39,587 bases of DNA from Bacillota bacterium (GTDB lineage: Bacteria > Bacillota > Sulfobacillia > Sulfobacillales > JAIMBI01), in NCBI GenBank assembly GCA_021818685.1, contig JAKATP010000010.1, forward strand, positions 1-39,587, in the 5' to 3' direction. The notes under the pieces are model-generated. The model was not told the DNA's origin. It did no database searches and saw nothing but the letters and a program-made list of their open reading frames with translations. The translations under genes and the position numbers were made by a program. How positions within the stretch are numbered: position 1 is the stretch's first letter; each line of letters begins with the position of its first letter. Below, one piece after another: positions 32,332-39,587 of the stretch.

Positions 32332-32405
32332 TGGGGGATGATGTAGCGGTAGCATAGGTGACTCTGGATCACCTCGCCCAGGTTCGAATCCTGGTCCCCC
32401 AGCCA
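32332..32405 (+). tRNA. tRNA-Gln (CTG)
   Basis: Acceptor TGGGGGA (32332-32338) pairs with TCCCCCA (32395-32401), then G73 and encoded CCA. The anticodon stem GGTGA/TCACC holds CTCTGGA, anticodon CTG at 32364-32366. T-arm CCAGG-TTCGAAT-CCTGG is perfect. Confidence 0.95.
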
Positions 32406-32410
32406 AATAC

Positions 32411-32486
32411 GGCCCTATCGTCTAGAGGCCCAGGACGCCGGACCCTCATTCCGGAAACAGCGGTTCGAATCCGCTTAGGGCTGCCA
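32411..32486 (+). tRNA. tRNA-Glu (CTC)
   Basis: Acceptor GGCCCTA (32411-32417) pairs with TAGGGCT with a terminal G-T, then G73 and encoded CCA ending at 32486. The anticodon stem CCGGA/TCCGG holds CCCTCAT, anticodon CTC. T-arm GCGG-TTCGAAT-CCGC. It is five bases after tRNA-Gln, so they are co-transcribed. Confidence 0.95.
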
Positions 32487-32492
32487 ATTTTA

Positions 32493-32525
32493 GTCGCCCG
32501 GCTTGTGGCCGGGCGACCTTGCGTT
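32493..32525 (+). terminator. Intrinsic terminator after tRNA-Glu
   Basis: GTCGCCCGGC (32493-32502), loop TTGTG and GCCGGGCGAC (32508-32517) form a perfect 10-bp stem seven bases past the CCA end, followed by CTTGCGTTG. Confidence 0.75.
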
Positions 32526-32552
32526 GTGTACCGATGGCATGATAACTCCGGA

Positions 32553-32816
32553 TCAACGAAACGGGTCGTCGAGCTCTCGGTAGAGAATCCACTCGCCGCG
32601 GCGCTCTAGGTAAAGGTCGAAGAAGCGACCCTCGGTGGTCCGGATAGTGACCCGCCGTCGATGTCGGCGGAGCTTCCAATCGCGCTGATAATCTACCTGG
32701 CGGACGTCGGAGAGCACCTCGGCGACCCGGTAGGGGCGGCCACGCCACTGAAATAGCGTCGGGACGCCGTTGGCCGACGCCTCGACCGCAACCGGCTCAC
32801 TAATAAGTGCGGCCAT
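32553..32816 (-). CDS. DUF6504-family small protein
   Basis: The 87-residue protein, from ATG 32816 with GAGGG six bases upstream, reads ALISEPVAVEASANGVPTLF then QWRGRPYRVAEVLSDVRQVD, and later RRRVTIRTTEGRFFDLYLER. The SEP...V...G.P..F.WRGR.Y.V.EV pattern is that of DUF6504, a small beta-rich family usually near DNA polymerase IV or repair genes in actinobacteria. No such gene is adjacent here. The function is unknown. A second ATG two codons upstream (32822) abuts the ribosome site and is less likely. Confidence 0.75.
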   Translation of the reverse strand: MAALISEPVAVEASANGVPTLFQWRGRPYRVAEVLSDVRQVDYQRDWKLRRHRRRVTIRTTEGRFFDLYLERRGEWILYRELDDPFR

Positions 32817-32873
32817 CTCCATCCCTCAAACAGTCCTGGCGTCTTGCTTGTCATCCTGCGCCGAAGGCCTGGG

Positions 32874-32895
32874 AGGCGCAAGCTTCTTTGCGCCT
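32874..32895 (+). other. Hairpin in the leader of the Amidase_6 gene
   Basis: AGGCGCAA (32874-32881) pairs with TTGCGCCT (32888-32895) around loop GCTTCT. Around it GCCTGG/CCAGG and GGCC/GGCC pairs suggest more structure over 32855-32935, ahead of ATG 32982. It matches no riboswitch class I could recognise. Confidence 0.35.
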
Positions 32896-32981
32896 GCCCG
32901 GCGGCCTTTGGCCTTACCAGGGTTTTGAGAGGGTGAGTCTCAGGGCCGAAGACACGCTAGGCGGGAAGGGAGACAACCTCC

Positions 32982-34118
32982 ATGCGTGTACGGCTTCTCG
33001 TGCTGATGACCTGCATCGCCATGGTGCTCGGCGGCCTCGTCGTGGTTCGTCCGTCCGGCGCACACGAGGGTCGGCGTGAAGAATACGTCCAGATCCTTCA
33101 AAGCCTGGTGCAGCGACAGGACACGGCCACCATGCGCGGGGACGTCAAGGCGCTGCCGGGTCTCTATTGGACCGAGGAAGACGGCGGGCGGACCGCTCTC
33201 CAGAACGCGACCGACCGTCTCCTCTACATAAAGGACTGGGCGAAAGCCCGCGCTATTCGCTTCGAGCGGGTGGTCGTCCATGTACGAGCGGACGCTCTGA
33301 CCGTGCGAAGCCCATCCCGCGTTTCCATCATCGCCGCGGACTCAGCCCGGTACGAATATCGTCACGAGGTCGGCGACACGAAGCCGGCGTGGTTCGGGCT
33401 CGGTGTCTATCACCGCTATGCAATCCATAAATCCGGCGGTCGGTGGTACCTCGCCCAGGACCATTTCATCGACCCCTTGAACCAAGACACGCGGCTTGGT
33501 GGGGCGGCGCATCCCGCTCGCGTCCGTGTTCCGGACCGCGAAAGGCGGCAAGGACCCGACAACGCGGCAGCCGCTCGGGCACTCCGCTATGCCGGGCAAT
33601 ACTGCGGCGCCGCACCGGGCTGTGGCCATGACAACCGATATAACCCCGCCTATGCAAACTATGTGTGGTCCGGCGGCGACTGCACCAATTTCATTTCGCA
33701 GATCCTGCGTGCGGGAGGATTTCCGGAGACGGCGCGCTGGCATTGGGATCAGGCTCGCGACGAGGGTACGAGTGCTTGGGTGAACGCGCCCCACCTGGTT
33801 GGCTATCTGGAGATGACGCATCGCGTCTCGCTCATCGCACAGGGTCCGATGCCGGTGTTGCTCAAGGCTGCCGCCGGCGGAATTCCGCTCCTCGCGAGAC
33901 TTCGTCCGGGCGATATCATCGCGTACGTGGAGCGCGGACGGGTCGTGCACCTGGCCGTCGTCGTGGGCTATGATCCGGATGGCTATCCGGTGGTGGACAG
34001 CCACTCGGCAGATCGTTTTCGCGAGCCCTGGGATCTGGGTTGGGATCGGACGACCCGGTATCTGCTTCTGGACGTGCATTATCCGGACCCGCCCGAACCA
34101 ACTTCAACGCGGCCATAA
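32982..34118 (+). CDS. Secreted Amidase_6-domain protein (putative wall amidase)
   Basis: The 378-residue protein has an N-terminal signal peptide (MRVRLLVLMTCIAMVLGGLV, then SGAHEG), a middle domain of about 140 residues (LYWTEEDGGRTALQNATDRL), and a C-terminal Amidase_6 domain (PF12671), a CHAP-like papain fold. Its signature YNPAYANYVWSGGDCTNFIS carries the catalytic Cys, and VVHLAVVVGYDPDGYPVVDS the catalytic His. Relatives are common in Bacillota and are thought to cut peptidoglycan or peptides outside the cell. GGGAAGGGAG lies before ATG 32982. Its end overlaps the convergent permease gene by 15 bases. Confidence 0.85.
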   Translation: MRVRLLVLMTCIAMVLGGLVVVRPSGAHEGRREEYVQILQSLVQRQDTATMRGDVKALPGLYWTEEDGGRTALQNATDRLLYIKDWAKARAIRFERVVVHVRADALTVRSPSRVSIIAADSARYEYRHEVGDTKPAWFGLGVYHRYAIHKSGGRWYLAQDHFIDPLNQDTRLGGAAHPARVRVPDRERRQGPDNAAAARALRYAGQYCGAAPGCGHDNRYNPAYANYVWSGGDCTNFISQILRAGGFPETARWHWDQARDEGTSAWVNAPHLVGYLEMTHRVSLIAQGPMPVLLKAAAGGIPLLARLRPGDIIAYVERGRVVHLAVVVGYDPDGYPVVDSHSADRFREPWDLGWDRTTRYLLLDVHYPDPPEPTSTRP

Positions 34119-35384
34119 GAGACTGAGCGCAATGACTCCGGCCATAACCACAAGTTCCGAAACAGGGATAAACGGCAGGAGGGCCATGAGCCCGACGAGG
34201 GCCAGTATCGGAGGCCACGGCCAGCCCGGCATACGGTACGGGGGGCGCGAAAACTTCCGCCGCATGAGTAAGGCTCCGAGCGAAATAATGCCGAACACCA
34301 CCATGACCAGGGATCCCAACAGTACGATGAGCCTCTGCACCGGGAAGAGGAGCAGGCTCACGAGATTTAGCACCCCGACGATGGCCAGGGAGGCGGCCGG
34401 CGCGCCACGCCGGTCCGTGCAGGTGAGAAGGCGTCGAAGGCCAGAACGGCGGAGCTCGTTTCGAGCCATGGCGAAGTACACCCGTCCGTAACTCATCACT
34501 GTCGCCAACGCCGCGTTAAACAGGCCGACGATCACGGATGCCAGGAGGAGGCTCCCAGACGGTGGCCCGGACCCCTCGCCACTTATCACCGCCAATAAGG
34601 GCAACAGCCCGGGCGCTGAGCCTCCGGTGGCGGAGACCGCCAGGACCCCCAGCACGAATCCGACCAGCTCGACGCAGATGGTTACGAGGGCAACGGTGAC
34701 GACGGCGCGGCCGTATGTTTGGGGGCGATCCCGGATCTCTTCGCGGTAGTAGAGGACCCCTTGCGGCCCGTTGAGGCTGTATAGAATGGGGACAGCAGCG
34801 GCCAAAATCGCCACCGGGTGACGCGGAATGCCGAGCCCGGCGAAGGCATGAGGGGCCTTACGCTCGATGAGCTGCAGACTCCTCAACACGAACCATCCAA
34901 AACCCGCCAGCTCAATCGCGACCAGGGCTGACACGAGCCGGCTCACGCGATCCAGATCGACCAGCGTGAGGCCCACGATGACCAACAGCATGCCTGCCGC
35001 ACTCGCCACGACCGGGATCCCCGGACAACCATCGTGCAGGTACGCGGCCGCGGTTGTGACCAGAACAGCCGGCAGAAGTGCGCCCTTCAGCAGAAACACA
35101 CCGCCAACTACGCGGCCTGCCCCAACTCCGACGGTCTGGGACGCCAGGGCGTAGTCGCCTCCGGCGCCCGGAACCAGGCTTCCGAGCTCGGCGTATGAAA
35201 GCATGACCAGAAGGGCAAGACCGGCGCCGAGAGCAAAGGAGCCGATGACACCCGGCCCGGCGATCTGGTAAGTGGTACCAAAGGTCAGATACACGGAGGT
35301 GGCGGGCGCTGTCAATGCCATAGCGAGCATGGGCAGCCGCAAGAACCCCAGCGAGGGCCCGCTCCATAGCTTTTTCCCGCTCAT
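34104..35384 (-). CDS. APC-family amino acid permease
   Basis: The 426-residue protein has about twelve helices and the APC superfamily opening: an unwound first helix (LTAPATSVYLTFGTTYQIAG), then LSYAELGSLVPGAGGDYALA, the classic helix 2 motif SYAELGxxxPxxGGxY. Transport of an amino acid or amine by proton symport or exchange is expected. ATG 35384 was chosen because family similarity begins there; the frame runs to 35513 without motif and no strong ribosome site is visible. It is divergent from the thioesterase-P5C dehydrogenase operon, so it may import proline, ornithine or glutamate-family amino acids, which is inference. Confidence 0.85.
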   Translation of the reverse strand: MSGKKLWSGPSLGFLRLPMLAMALTAPATSVYLTFGTTYQIAGPGVIGSFALGAGLALLVMLSYAELGSLVPGAGGDYALASQTVGVGAGRVVGGVFLLKGALLPAVLVTTAAAYLHDGCPGIPVVASAAGMLLVIVGLTLVDLDRVSRLVSALVAIELAGFGWFVLRSLQLIERKAPHAFAGLGIPRHPVAILAAAVPILYSLNGPQGVLYYREEIRDRPQTYGRAVVTVALVTICVELVGFVLGVLAVSATGGSAPGLLPLLAVISGEGSGPPSGSLLLASVIVGLFNAALATVMSYGRVYFAMARNELRRSGLRRLLTCTDRRGAPAASLAIVGVLNLVSLLLFPVQRLIVLLGSLVMVVFGIISLGALLMRRKFSRPPYRMPGWPWPPILALVGLMALLPFIPVSELVVMAGVIALSLLWPR

Positions 35385-35497
35385 GGGACATGCTATGGAG
35401 CCCGGCCCCGGGGGAGACCACTCCGACGCCCTGCCGGCAGATCCGGGTTGATCTATAGTGAAAGCGCGGACGTGGGAGCTCGGCGGGAGGTGGCGCC

Positions 35498-35962
35498 ATG
35501 GCGCGAGAACCACACACGGGTCCGAGCGGGCATCAGGCCATTCTGCCCGTCACGGTACGCTGGGCCGAATGTGACGCGGCCGGCATTCTTTACCATGCCC
35601 GCGTTTTTGACTGGTTTTCCGAGGGGCGCGTCGCGTGGCTCCGTGGGATCGGACATGCCTATTATGACGATTGGCGAGCGCGGGGCCTCGAACTCTTAGT
35701 GCGGGAGGCGCACGCGACATTCGAACGGGCCATGCGGCCGGGAGACGATCTGTCGCTCATTGTGTGGGTTGACGGGCGTTGGGGGGCCCGCCTTCGTTTC
35801 CGATACACGGTGCGACATCGGGGTGCCGTAACGGTGCAAGGCTTTACAGAGCACGTGTTTGTGCAGGGTGGACGCGCCATCAACCTCGCGCGGGTGGCGG
35901 CGGATCTGGATCGGGCGGTGGAGGAGGCCAGGACGGCAGTTCCATCGGCGTCGGCATATTAG
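35498..35962 (+). CDS. 4HBT-family acyl-CoA thioesterase
   Basis: The 154-residue hotdog-fold protein has the YbgC/FadM pattern VRWAECDAAGILYHARVFDW, with the catalytic Asp in CDAAGILYH, followed by FSEGRVAWLR. It hydrolyses an acyl-CoA; chain type is unknown. GGGAGG precedes ATG 35498. It ends 14 bases before the P5C dehydrogenase gene, so the two are co-transcribed, an unusual pairing. Confidence 0.87.
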   Translation: MAREPHTGPSGHQAILPVTVRWAECDAAGILYHARVFDWFSEGRVAWLRGIGHAYYDDWRARGLELLVREAHATFERAMRPGDDLSLIVWVDGRWGARLRFRYTVRHRGAVTVQGFTEHVFVQGGRAINLARVAADLDRAVEEARTAVPSASAY

Positions 35963-35976
35963 GGAGGTCTTTCGCA

Positions 35977-37524
35977 ATGGTTGATGCTTATCGGCCGGAG
36001 CCCTTGACGGCGTTTTCGGATCCCGGCAATCGAGCAGCCATGGAGGCGGCGCTGGCCGGTGTACGACAAGAGCTTGGCAAGAGCTACCCGCTCATCATCG
36101 ATGGTGAACGTGTGACGACGGCCAGCACGCTCGTGTCCTGGAACCCGGGCCAACCCGACGAAGTGGTAGGCCGGGTCTCCAAGGCGGGGAGAGCCGAAGT
36201 GGATAGGGCGCTCGAAGCCGCCGACCGCGCCTTTCGTGCCTTCCGGCGGCTCACGGCCGAAGAGCGCGCACGGTATCTCTATCGCGGGGCAGCCATTATG
36301 CGCCGTAGGAAGTTGGAGCTAGCGGCCTGGGAAGTGATAGAAGCCGGGAAGACCTGGCCGGAAGCCGATGCTGACGTGGCTGAGGCGATTGACTTCCTCG
36401 AATACTACGCGCGCCAGGCCGAGCGCTTGGCCAAGCCGATCGAGGTGGTTCCTCTGCCGGGCGAGGACGACCACGCGTTTTACATCCCCCTGGGAGTCGG
36501 AGCCATTATCCCGCCCTGGAATTTTCCTTTGGCGATCCTGAGCGGAATGACCGTCGGGGCAGTGGTGGCAGGCAACACCGTCGTCCTGAAGCCCGCGAGC
36601 CCGACGCCCGTCATTGCTGCCAAGTTCATGGAGGTCATGGAGGCGGCAGGCATTCCTCCCGGTGTGATCAACTTTGTCCCCGGTGACGGCGGTGAGATTG
36701 GTGACCACCTGGTCAGCCACCATCTGACGCGCTTCGTGTCTTTTACGGGCTCGCGCGAAGTCGGGCTGCACATCAACCGCCTGGCCGCCGACACCAGGCC
36801 GGAAGGGCGCTGGATCAAGCGGGTGGTGGCGGAAATGGGAGGTAAGGACGCCATCGTCGTGGACGAGACGGCCGACCTGGAGGCGGCAGCACAAGGTATA
36901 GTCGTGTCTGCCTTCGGTTACCAGGGTCAAAAGTGCTCGGCTTGTTCTCGGGCCATCGTTGTCGAGGCCGTCTATGAACAGGTGGCCGCCCGGGTGGTCG
37001 CGCTGACGAAAGCCCTGAAGATCGGGCCAGCCGACGACCCGTCATGCAATGTGGGGCCGGTCATCGAAGAGCGGGCATTTCGAAAGATCATGGACTATAT
37101 CGATTGGGGCAAGGCAAATTCCCACCTTCTGACGGGTGGAGAGCGAGCCGGGGATCCGGGCTACTTCATCGCTCCGACGGTATTCGGTGATGTCGAGCCA
37201 GGATCTCGGATCGAGCAGGAGGAAATTTTCGGGCCGGTGCTGGCCCTGATCCGCGCACGAGATTTCGATCACGCGCTCGAGATTGCGAACGACACCGATT
37301 ACGGCCTGACGGGTTCCGTGTACACGAACCGCCGCGATCGGATCGAACAGGCCCGACGAGAGTTCGAAGTGGGCAATCTGTATATAAATAGGAAGTGCAC
37401 CGGCGCGGTCGTCGGCGCACACCCATTCGGGGGATTCAACATGTCGGGTACCGATTCTAAGACCGGCTCGCCTGACTACCTCCTCCTGTTCATGCAGATG
37501 AAGGCCGTGGCTGAGCAGCTTTAG
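35977..37524 (+). CDS. rocA: 1-pyrroline-5-carboxylate dehydrogenase
   Basis: The 515-residue aldehyde dehydrogenase has exactly the length of Bacillus RocA/PutC. It oxidises glutamate-gamma-semialdehyde (P5C) to glutamate with NAD+, the last step of proline and arginine/ornithine breakdown. Visible features are the N-terminal AYRPEPLTAFSDPGNRAAME, the cofactor region IPPWNFPLAI and FTGSREVG, general base Glu286 (VAEMGGKDAIVV), and catalytic Cys320 (QGQKCSACSRAIV). The C-terminus GGFNMSGTDSKTGSPDYLLL is diagnostic of P5C dehydrogenase. GGGAGG lies ten bases before ATG 35977. Proline dehydrogenase is not in the window. Its stop overlaps the ABC-F stop by four bases. Confidence 0.94.
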   Translation: MVDAYRPEPLTAFSDPGNRAAMEAALAGVRQELGKSYPLIIDGERVTTASTLVSWNPGQPDEVVGRVSKAGRAEVDRALEAADRAFRAFRRLTAEERARYLYRGAAIMRRRKLELAAWEVIEAGKTWPEADADVAEAIDFLEYYARQAERLAKPIEVVPLPGEDDHAFYIPLGVGAIIPPWNFPLAILSGMTVGAVVAGNTVVLKPASPTPVIAAKFMEVMEAAGIPPGVINFVPGDGGEIGDHLVSHHLTRFVSFTGSREVGLHINRLAADTRPEGRWIKRVVAEMGGKDAIVVDETADLEAAAQGIVVSAFGYQGQKCSACSRAIVVEAVYEQVAARVVALTKALKIGPADDPSCNVGPVIEERAFRKIMDYIDWGKANSHLLTGGERAGDPGYFIAPTVFGDVEPGSRIEQEEIFGPVLALIRARDFDHALEIANDTDYGLTGSVYTNRRDRIEQARREFEVGNLYINRKCTGAVVGAHPFGGFNMSGTDSKTGSPDYLLLFMQMKAVAEQL

Positions 37525-39104
37525 GTTCCCACGGCTTCGGAATATGGGCGGGGCGTAAATACGAACGCCCCGTCCTTCCACCAAAGGGTATGAGTGGAGA
37601 GGTTATCGAGCAGCTCGCGGTCGTGACTGACGAGAATCACGAGTCCCGGATACCCGGCCAGCAGTGCTTCCAGCTCCTCACGCATGGGCAGGTCGAGGTG
37701 GTTGGTCGGCTCGTCAAGCATCAAGACATTGCCGCGCGCCATCAGGGCGAACAAAAGGGCAAGGCGGGCCCGCTCGCCCCCGGACCAGAATCCGGTCAGC
37801 GTATTCAAGAGATCGGGAGATAGTCCGAAGCGCGCTCCGAGGGCATAGCATGTTTCACGATCCATCCCCTCCGCGTGTGCCAGTTCCATGCCGGTCTGGT
37901 CCGTGGGCAGACGATCAGCCGCGTGCTGGTCATACCATGTGAGAACCGCGTCGGGGTTCCAGCGCACGCCGGCAAGTCCCTGCGCCAGTGCGGACAGAAG
38001 GGTCGTCTTGCCCGACCCGTTCGGCCCCACGACCCCCAAACGCGCCACGGTGGGTAGACGAAAGGAGATCGGTTCCCAGACGCGGGTACCGACTTCCAGG
38101 ACCAGTCCGTCGACGGCGAGGGCTATCGTTCCCGGCAGAACGGTTCCGGCGTGGCGAAGCGTCCGGACAGCGGTGCGGGCCTTGACCGGCAGTGGCAAGG
38201 CATCCCGGTCGAGACGCTCGACGGCGTGCAAACGGCTTTTCGCCTGCGTGGAGCGGGTGCCGGCGCGGAAGCGGTCCACAAACGCCATGAGGCGTTGACG
38301 CTCCTCCTGATACCGCTTCCACTGCTCTTGAAGCCGCTGGAGACGTTCTCTGCGGACTGTCTGGTAGTGACGATAGCCTCCGGAAACGGTGAAGAAGTAT
38401 CCGTCTTCCCAGCTGATGATGCGCGTGGCAGCGCGCTCCAGGAAACGTCGGTCGTGGGACGCCATGATGACGCCGCCCGAGAACTGGTTCAAGGTGCGCT
38501 CGAGCCACTCCATCGCCGCCACGTCCAGGTGGTTGGTCGGTTCGTCCATAATCCAGATCTGCGCTCCAGAAAGGACAAGCCGGCCGAGAGCCAGCCGGTG
38601 GCGTTCACCACCGGATAGGATCCTGACGGAGTCCTGGAACCGGGATGCGGGAAACCCGAGTCCCTGCAGCACTTGATTCACCCGGGCGTCCCATTCGTAT
38701 CCCCCGAGCTCTTGATACAGCTCCTGGCAGTTTGCATACTGCGCGAGAACAGTCTCGAGGTCTCCGGCGTTAGGATCGGCCATCGTGTGTTCTAGTGCGC
38801 GCAGGGAGCGTTCAAGCTCCGGAATCTTGGGATTCGCCCCATAGGCCGTGTCCCACACGGTGCCGTCGTCGTCCTGGCTTGCGAGCTGGTCGAGCGTGGC
38901 GAGCCTCAGGTTGGCCGCCCGCTCCACGAAACCGTCGTGCGGCAAGAGATCACCAGTGAGCACACGGAAGAGGGAGGTTTTTCCCATCCCGTTGGGGCCC
39001 AAGACTCCGATGCGATCGCCGGGGTCGATGCGGAAGGTGGCATGGGCCAGTAGAACGCGATCGGCGACGGCGATAGTAAGATCATTGACACGAATCCAAG
39101 ACAT
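37521..39104 (-). CDS. ABC-F family ATPase (ribosome-associated, possible antibiotic protection)
   Basis: The 527-residue protein has two ABC ATPase domains and no membrane segments, the ABC-F layout. First domain: Walker A GVLGPNGMGKTSLFR, signature LSGGERHRLALGRL, Walker B IMDEPTNHLD. A charged interdomain linker (P-site tRNA interaction motif) spans ~235-300 (RRERLQRLQEQWKRYQEERQ). Second domain: GVVGPNGSGKTTLL, WSGGERARLALLFAL, LMLDEPTNHLDL. ABC-F proteins bind the ribosomal E site and relieve stalling; ARE members dislodge antibiotics. ATG 39104 has AGGAGG eight bases upstream, and that ribosome site is part of an intrinsic terminator, which points to induction by translation inhibitors. 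It is divergent from the rRNA operon. Confidence 0.92.
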   Translation of the reverse strand: MSWIRVNDLTIAVADRVLLAHATFRIDPGDRIGVLGPNGMGKTSLFRVLTGDLLPHDGFVERAANLRLATLDQLASQDDDGTVWDTAYGANPKIPELERSLRALEHTMADPNAGDLETVLAQYANCQELYQELGGYEWDARVNQVLQGLGFPASRFQDSVRILSGGERHRLALGRLVLSGAQIWIMDEPTNHLDVAAMEWLERTLNQFSGGVIMASHDRRFLERAATRIISWEDGYFFTVSGGYRHYQTVRRERLQRLQEQWKRYQEERQRLMAFVDRFRAGTRSTQAKSRLHAVERLDRDALPLPVKARTAVRTLRHAGTVLPGTIALAVDGLVLEVGTRVWEPISFRLPTVARLGVVGPNGSGKTTLLSALAQGLAGVRWNPDAVLTWYDQHAADRLPTDQTGMELAHAEGMDRETCYALGARFGLSPDLLNTLTGFWSGGERARLALLFALMARGNVLMLDEPTNHLDLPMREELEALLAGYPGLVILVSHDRELLDNLSTHTLWWKDGAFVFTPRPYSEAVGT

Positions 39105-39105
39105 G

Positions 39106-39153
39106 AAAAAACCCTCCTGCTTGATGCGGAGGGAAGGCGGGAGTCGCCTTCCC
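39106..39153 (-). terminator. Attenuator: anti-terminator/terminator hairpins before the ABC-F gene
   Basis: On the minus strand CCCTCC (39133-39128), a ten-base loop and GGAGGG (39117-39112) are followed by six T (39111-39106) and then C-ATG: an intrinsic terminator ending one base before the start codon. The right arm is the Shine-Dalgarno. Just upstream GGGAAGGCG (39153-39145), loop ACTCC and CGCCTTCCC (39139-39131) form a 9-bp stem that shares CCC (39133-39131) with the terminator, so the two compete. Confidence 0.75.
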
Positions 39154-39199
39154 GAGACCCGGCTGGCACCAAAAGGGCAGACTTCACCCTTTACTGGGC

Positions 39200-39220
39200 C
39201 TAACCGAGTTCTCGGACCAC
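39200..39220 (-). CDS. Leader peptide uORF of the ABC-F attenuator
   Basis: GTG 39220 begins a six-codon frame (Met-Val-Arg-Glu-Leu-Gly, stop TAG 39202-39200). AGGAGG (39233-39228) lies seven bases upstream, an ideal ribosome site for so short a frame. It sits between the candidate promoter and the attenuator hairpins. A third small stem, AAAGGG/CCCTTT (39172-39177 and 39187-39192 in plus coordinates), starts eight bases after its stop. This is the layout of ribosome-sensing leaders of ABC-F resistance genes. Confidence 0.65.
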   Translation of the reverse strand: MVRELG

Positions 39221-39250
39221 GGTGCTCCCTCCTCAATCGCTGTGCATCCC

Positions 39251-39280
39251 ATTGTACGGCGTCGTCGGTGACCGGATCAA
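39251..39280 (-). promoter_or_regulatory. Promoter of the ABC-F leader transcript
   Basis: On the minus strand TTGATC (39280-39275), an 18-base spacer and TACAAT (39256-39251) precede the uORF ribosome site by about 17 bases, leaving a leader of about 140 nt before the ABC-F gene. Confidence 0.55.
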
Positions 39281-39438
39281 TGCCACCCGTCCCTTCCCTC
39301 GATGCGGACGTGACGCACGTGCGCGGAAAGGGCTCCTTCGCCGCGGTCGGAAACGTGGCCGTGGCCCGGTCACGAGCGAGCCGTCGTACTCTGACGCGAG
39401 GTTTGCCGCAGGGTCGTGATGAAATCGTGTCCGACCGT

Positions 39439-39466
39439 TTGATCGGACCGATGATTGTGCTAAGAT
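39439..39466 (+). promoter_or_regulatory. Candidate rRNA operon promoter
   Basis: TTGATC (39439-39444), a 16-base spacer and TAAGAT (39461-39466) lie about 105 bases before the 16S start. Downstream, CCTTGACAACTGGTCAGCG (from 39498) resembles the leader element often seen near Bacillota rRNA genes. Further rrn promoters could lie upstream. Confidence 0.5.
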
Positions 39467-39542
39467 AGCTGATGCTGTCGCGAGTGCGACGCCCGGTCCT
39501 TGACAACTGGTCAGCGTGTACCACACACCAACGGAAATCAGA

Positions 39543-39568
39543 GCCGGACCGCCGGAAGGCGGGCCGGC
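39543..39568 (+). other. GGAA-capped hairpin just before 16S rRNA
   Basis: GCCGGACCGCC (39543-39553), GGAA and GGCGGGCCGGC (39558-39568) form an 11-bp stem with one A-G mismatch, ending two bases before the 16S sequence. It may guide pre-16S folding or processing. Confidence 0.55.
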
Positions 39569-39570
39569 AA

Positions 39571-39587
39571 GCCTGGAGAGTTTGATC
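39571..39587 (+). rRNA. 16S ribosomal RNA, 5' end only (runs off right edge)
   Basis: The last bases, TGGAGAGTTTGATC, are the universally conserved 5' start of bacterial 16S rRNA (the 27F primer region). The mature end is placed at about 39571 by comparison with known 5' ends. The rest lies outside the window, and a 23S/5S operon is expected to follow. Confidence 0.85.

Overview
The window is chromosomal DNA from a high-GC bacterium, most likely a deep-branching, endospore-forming member of the Bacillota (Sulfobacillus-, Thermaerobacter- or Symbiobacterium-like; this placement is inference). The evidence is the order dnaX-ybaB-recR-(small ORF)-bofA, an RNA polymerase delta subunit gene beside pyrG, a ydaO-type c-di-AMP riboswitch ahead of a cell-wall hydrolase, and strong GGAGG ribosome binding sites, combined with PspAA/PspAB proteins better known from actinobacteria. 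Genes are tightly packed, and several convergent pairs overlap at their stop codons.

Layout. Positions 1-5800 are sparse and partly decayed: the first codons of a TnpB-like gene running off the left edge, a small membrane protein, a frameshifted and internally deleted MacB-type ABC transporter, an MFS exporter, an ECF sigma factor with a large C-terminal extension, and about 1.5 kb with almost no convincing genes. Positions 5812-12131 hold a catabolic island: a FAD amine/amino-acid oxidase on the minus strand, then a ThDP-dependent lyase, an MFS permease, L-fuconate dehydratase with all active-site residues, and a Nudix hydrolase. Positions 12280-17768 carry core information-processing genes: tadA, two tRNA-Ser genes, SRP RNA, dnaX, ybaB, recR, bofA, gltX. 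Then come selD (minus), an RlmI-like rRNA methyltransferase, a phosphate-symporter-like MFS protein, an LspA-like protein lacking a catalytic Asp, an A-type Fe-S carrier, and a MarR regulator divergent from two beta-oxidation genes.

Positions 25076-29263 contain a secreted NlpC/P60 hydrolase under a c-di-AMP riboswitch, rpoE (delta) and pyrG. Positions 29238-32067 are an envelope-stress cluster (pspA-pspAA facing htpX-pspAB). After tRNA-Gln and tRNA-Glu come a DUF6504 protein, an Amidase_6 protein, an amino-acid permease, a thioesterase, 1-pyrroline-5-carboxylate dehydrogenase, and an ABC-F ATPase with an attenuator leader. The window ends inside the first bases of a 16S rRNA gene.

Most notable signals: (1) selD is a selenoprotein gene, with in-frame TGA at codon 16 followed by a perfect 7-bp SECIS-like hairpin, so a conventional ORF call truncates it; (2) the ABC-F gene has a leader with a six-codon uORF, alternative hairpins and an intrinsic terminator that buries the ABC-F ribosome binding site; (3) the c-di-AMP riboswitch is followed by a gene whose signal peptide is complete only if translation starts at CTG; (4) the LspA homologue has lost the Asp of its NxxD motif; (5) the sigma factor carries an unassigned domain of about 200 residues.
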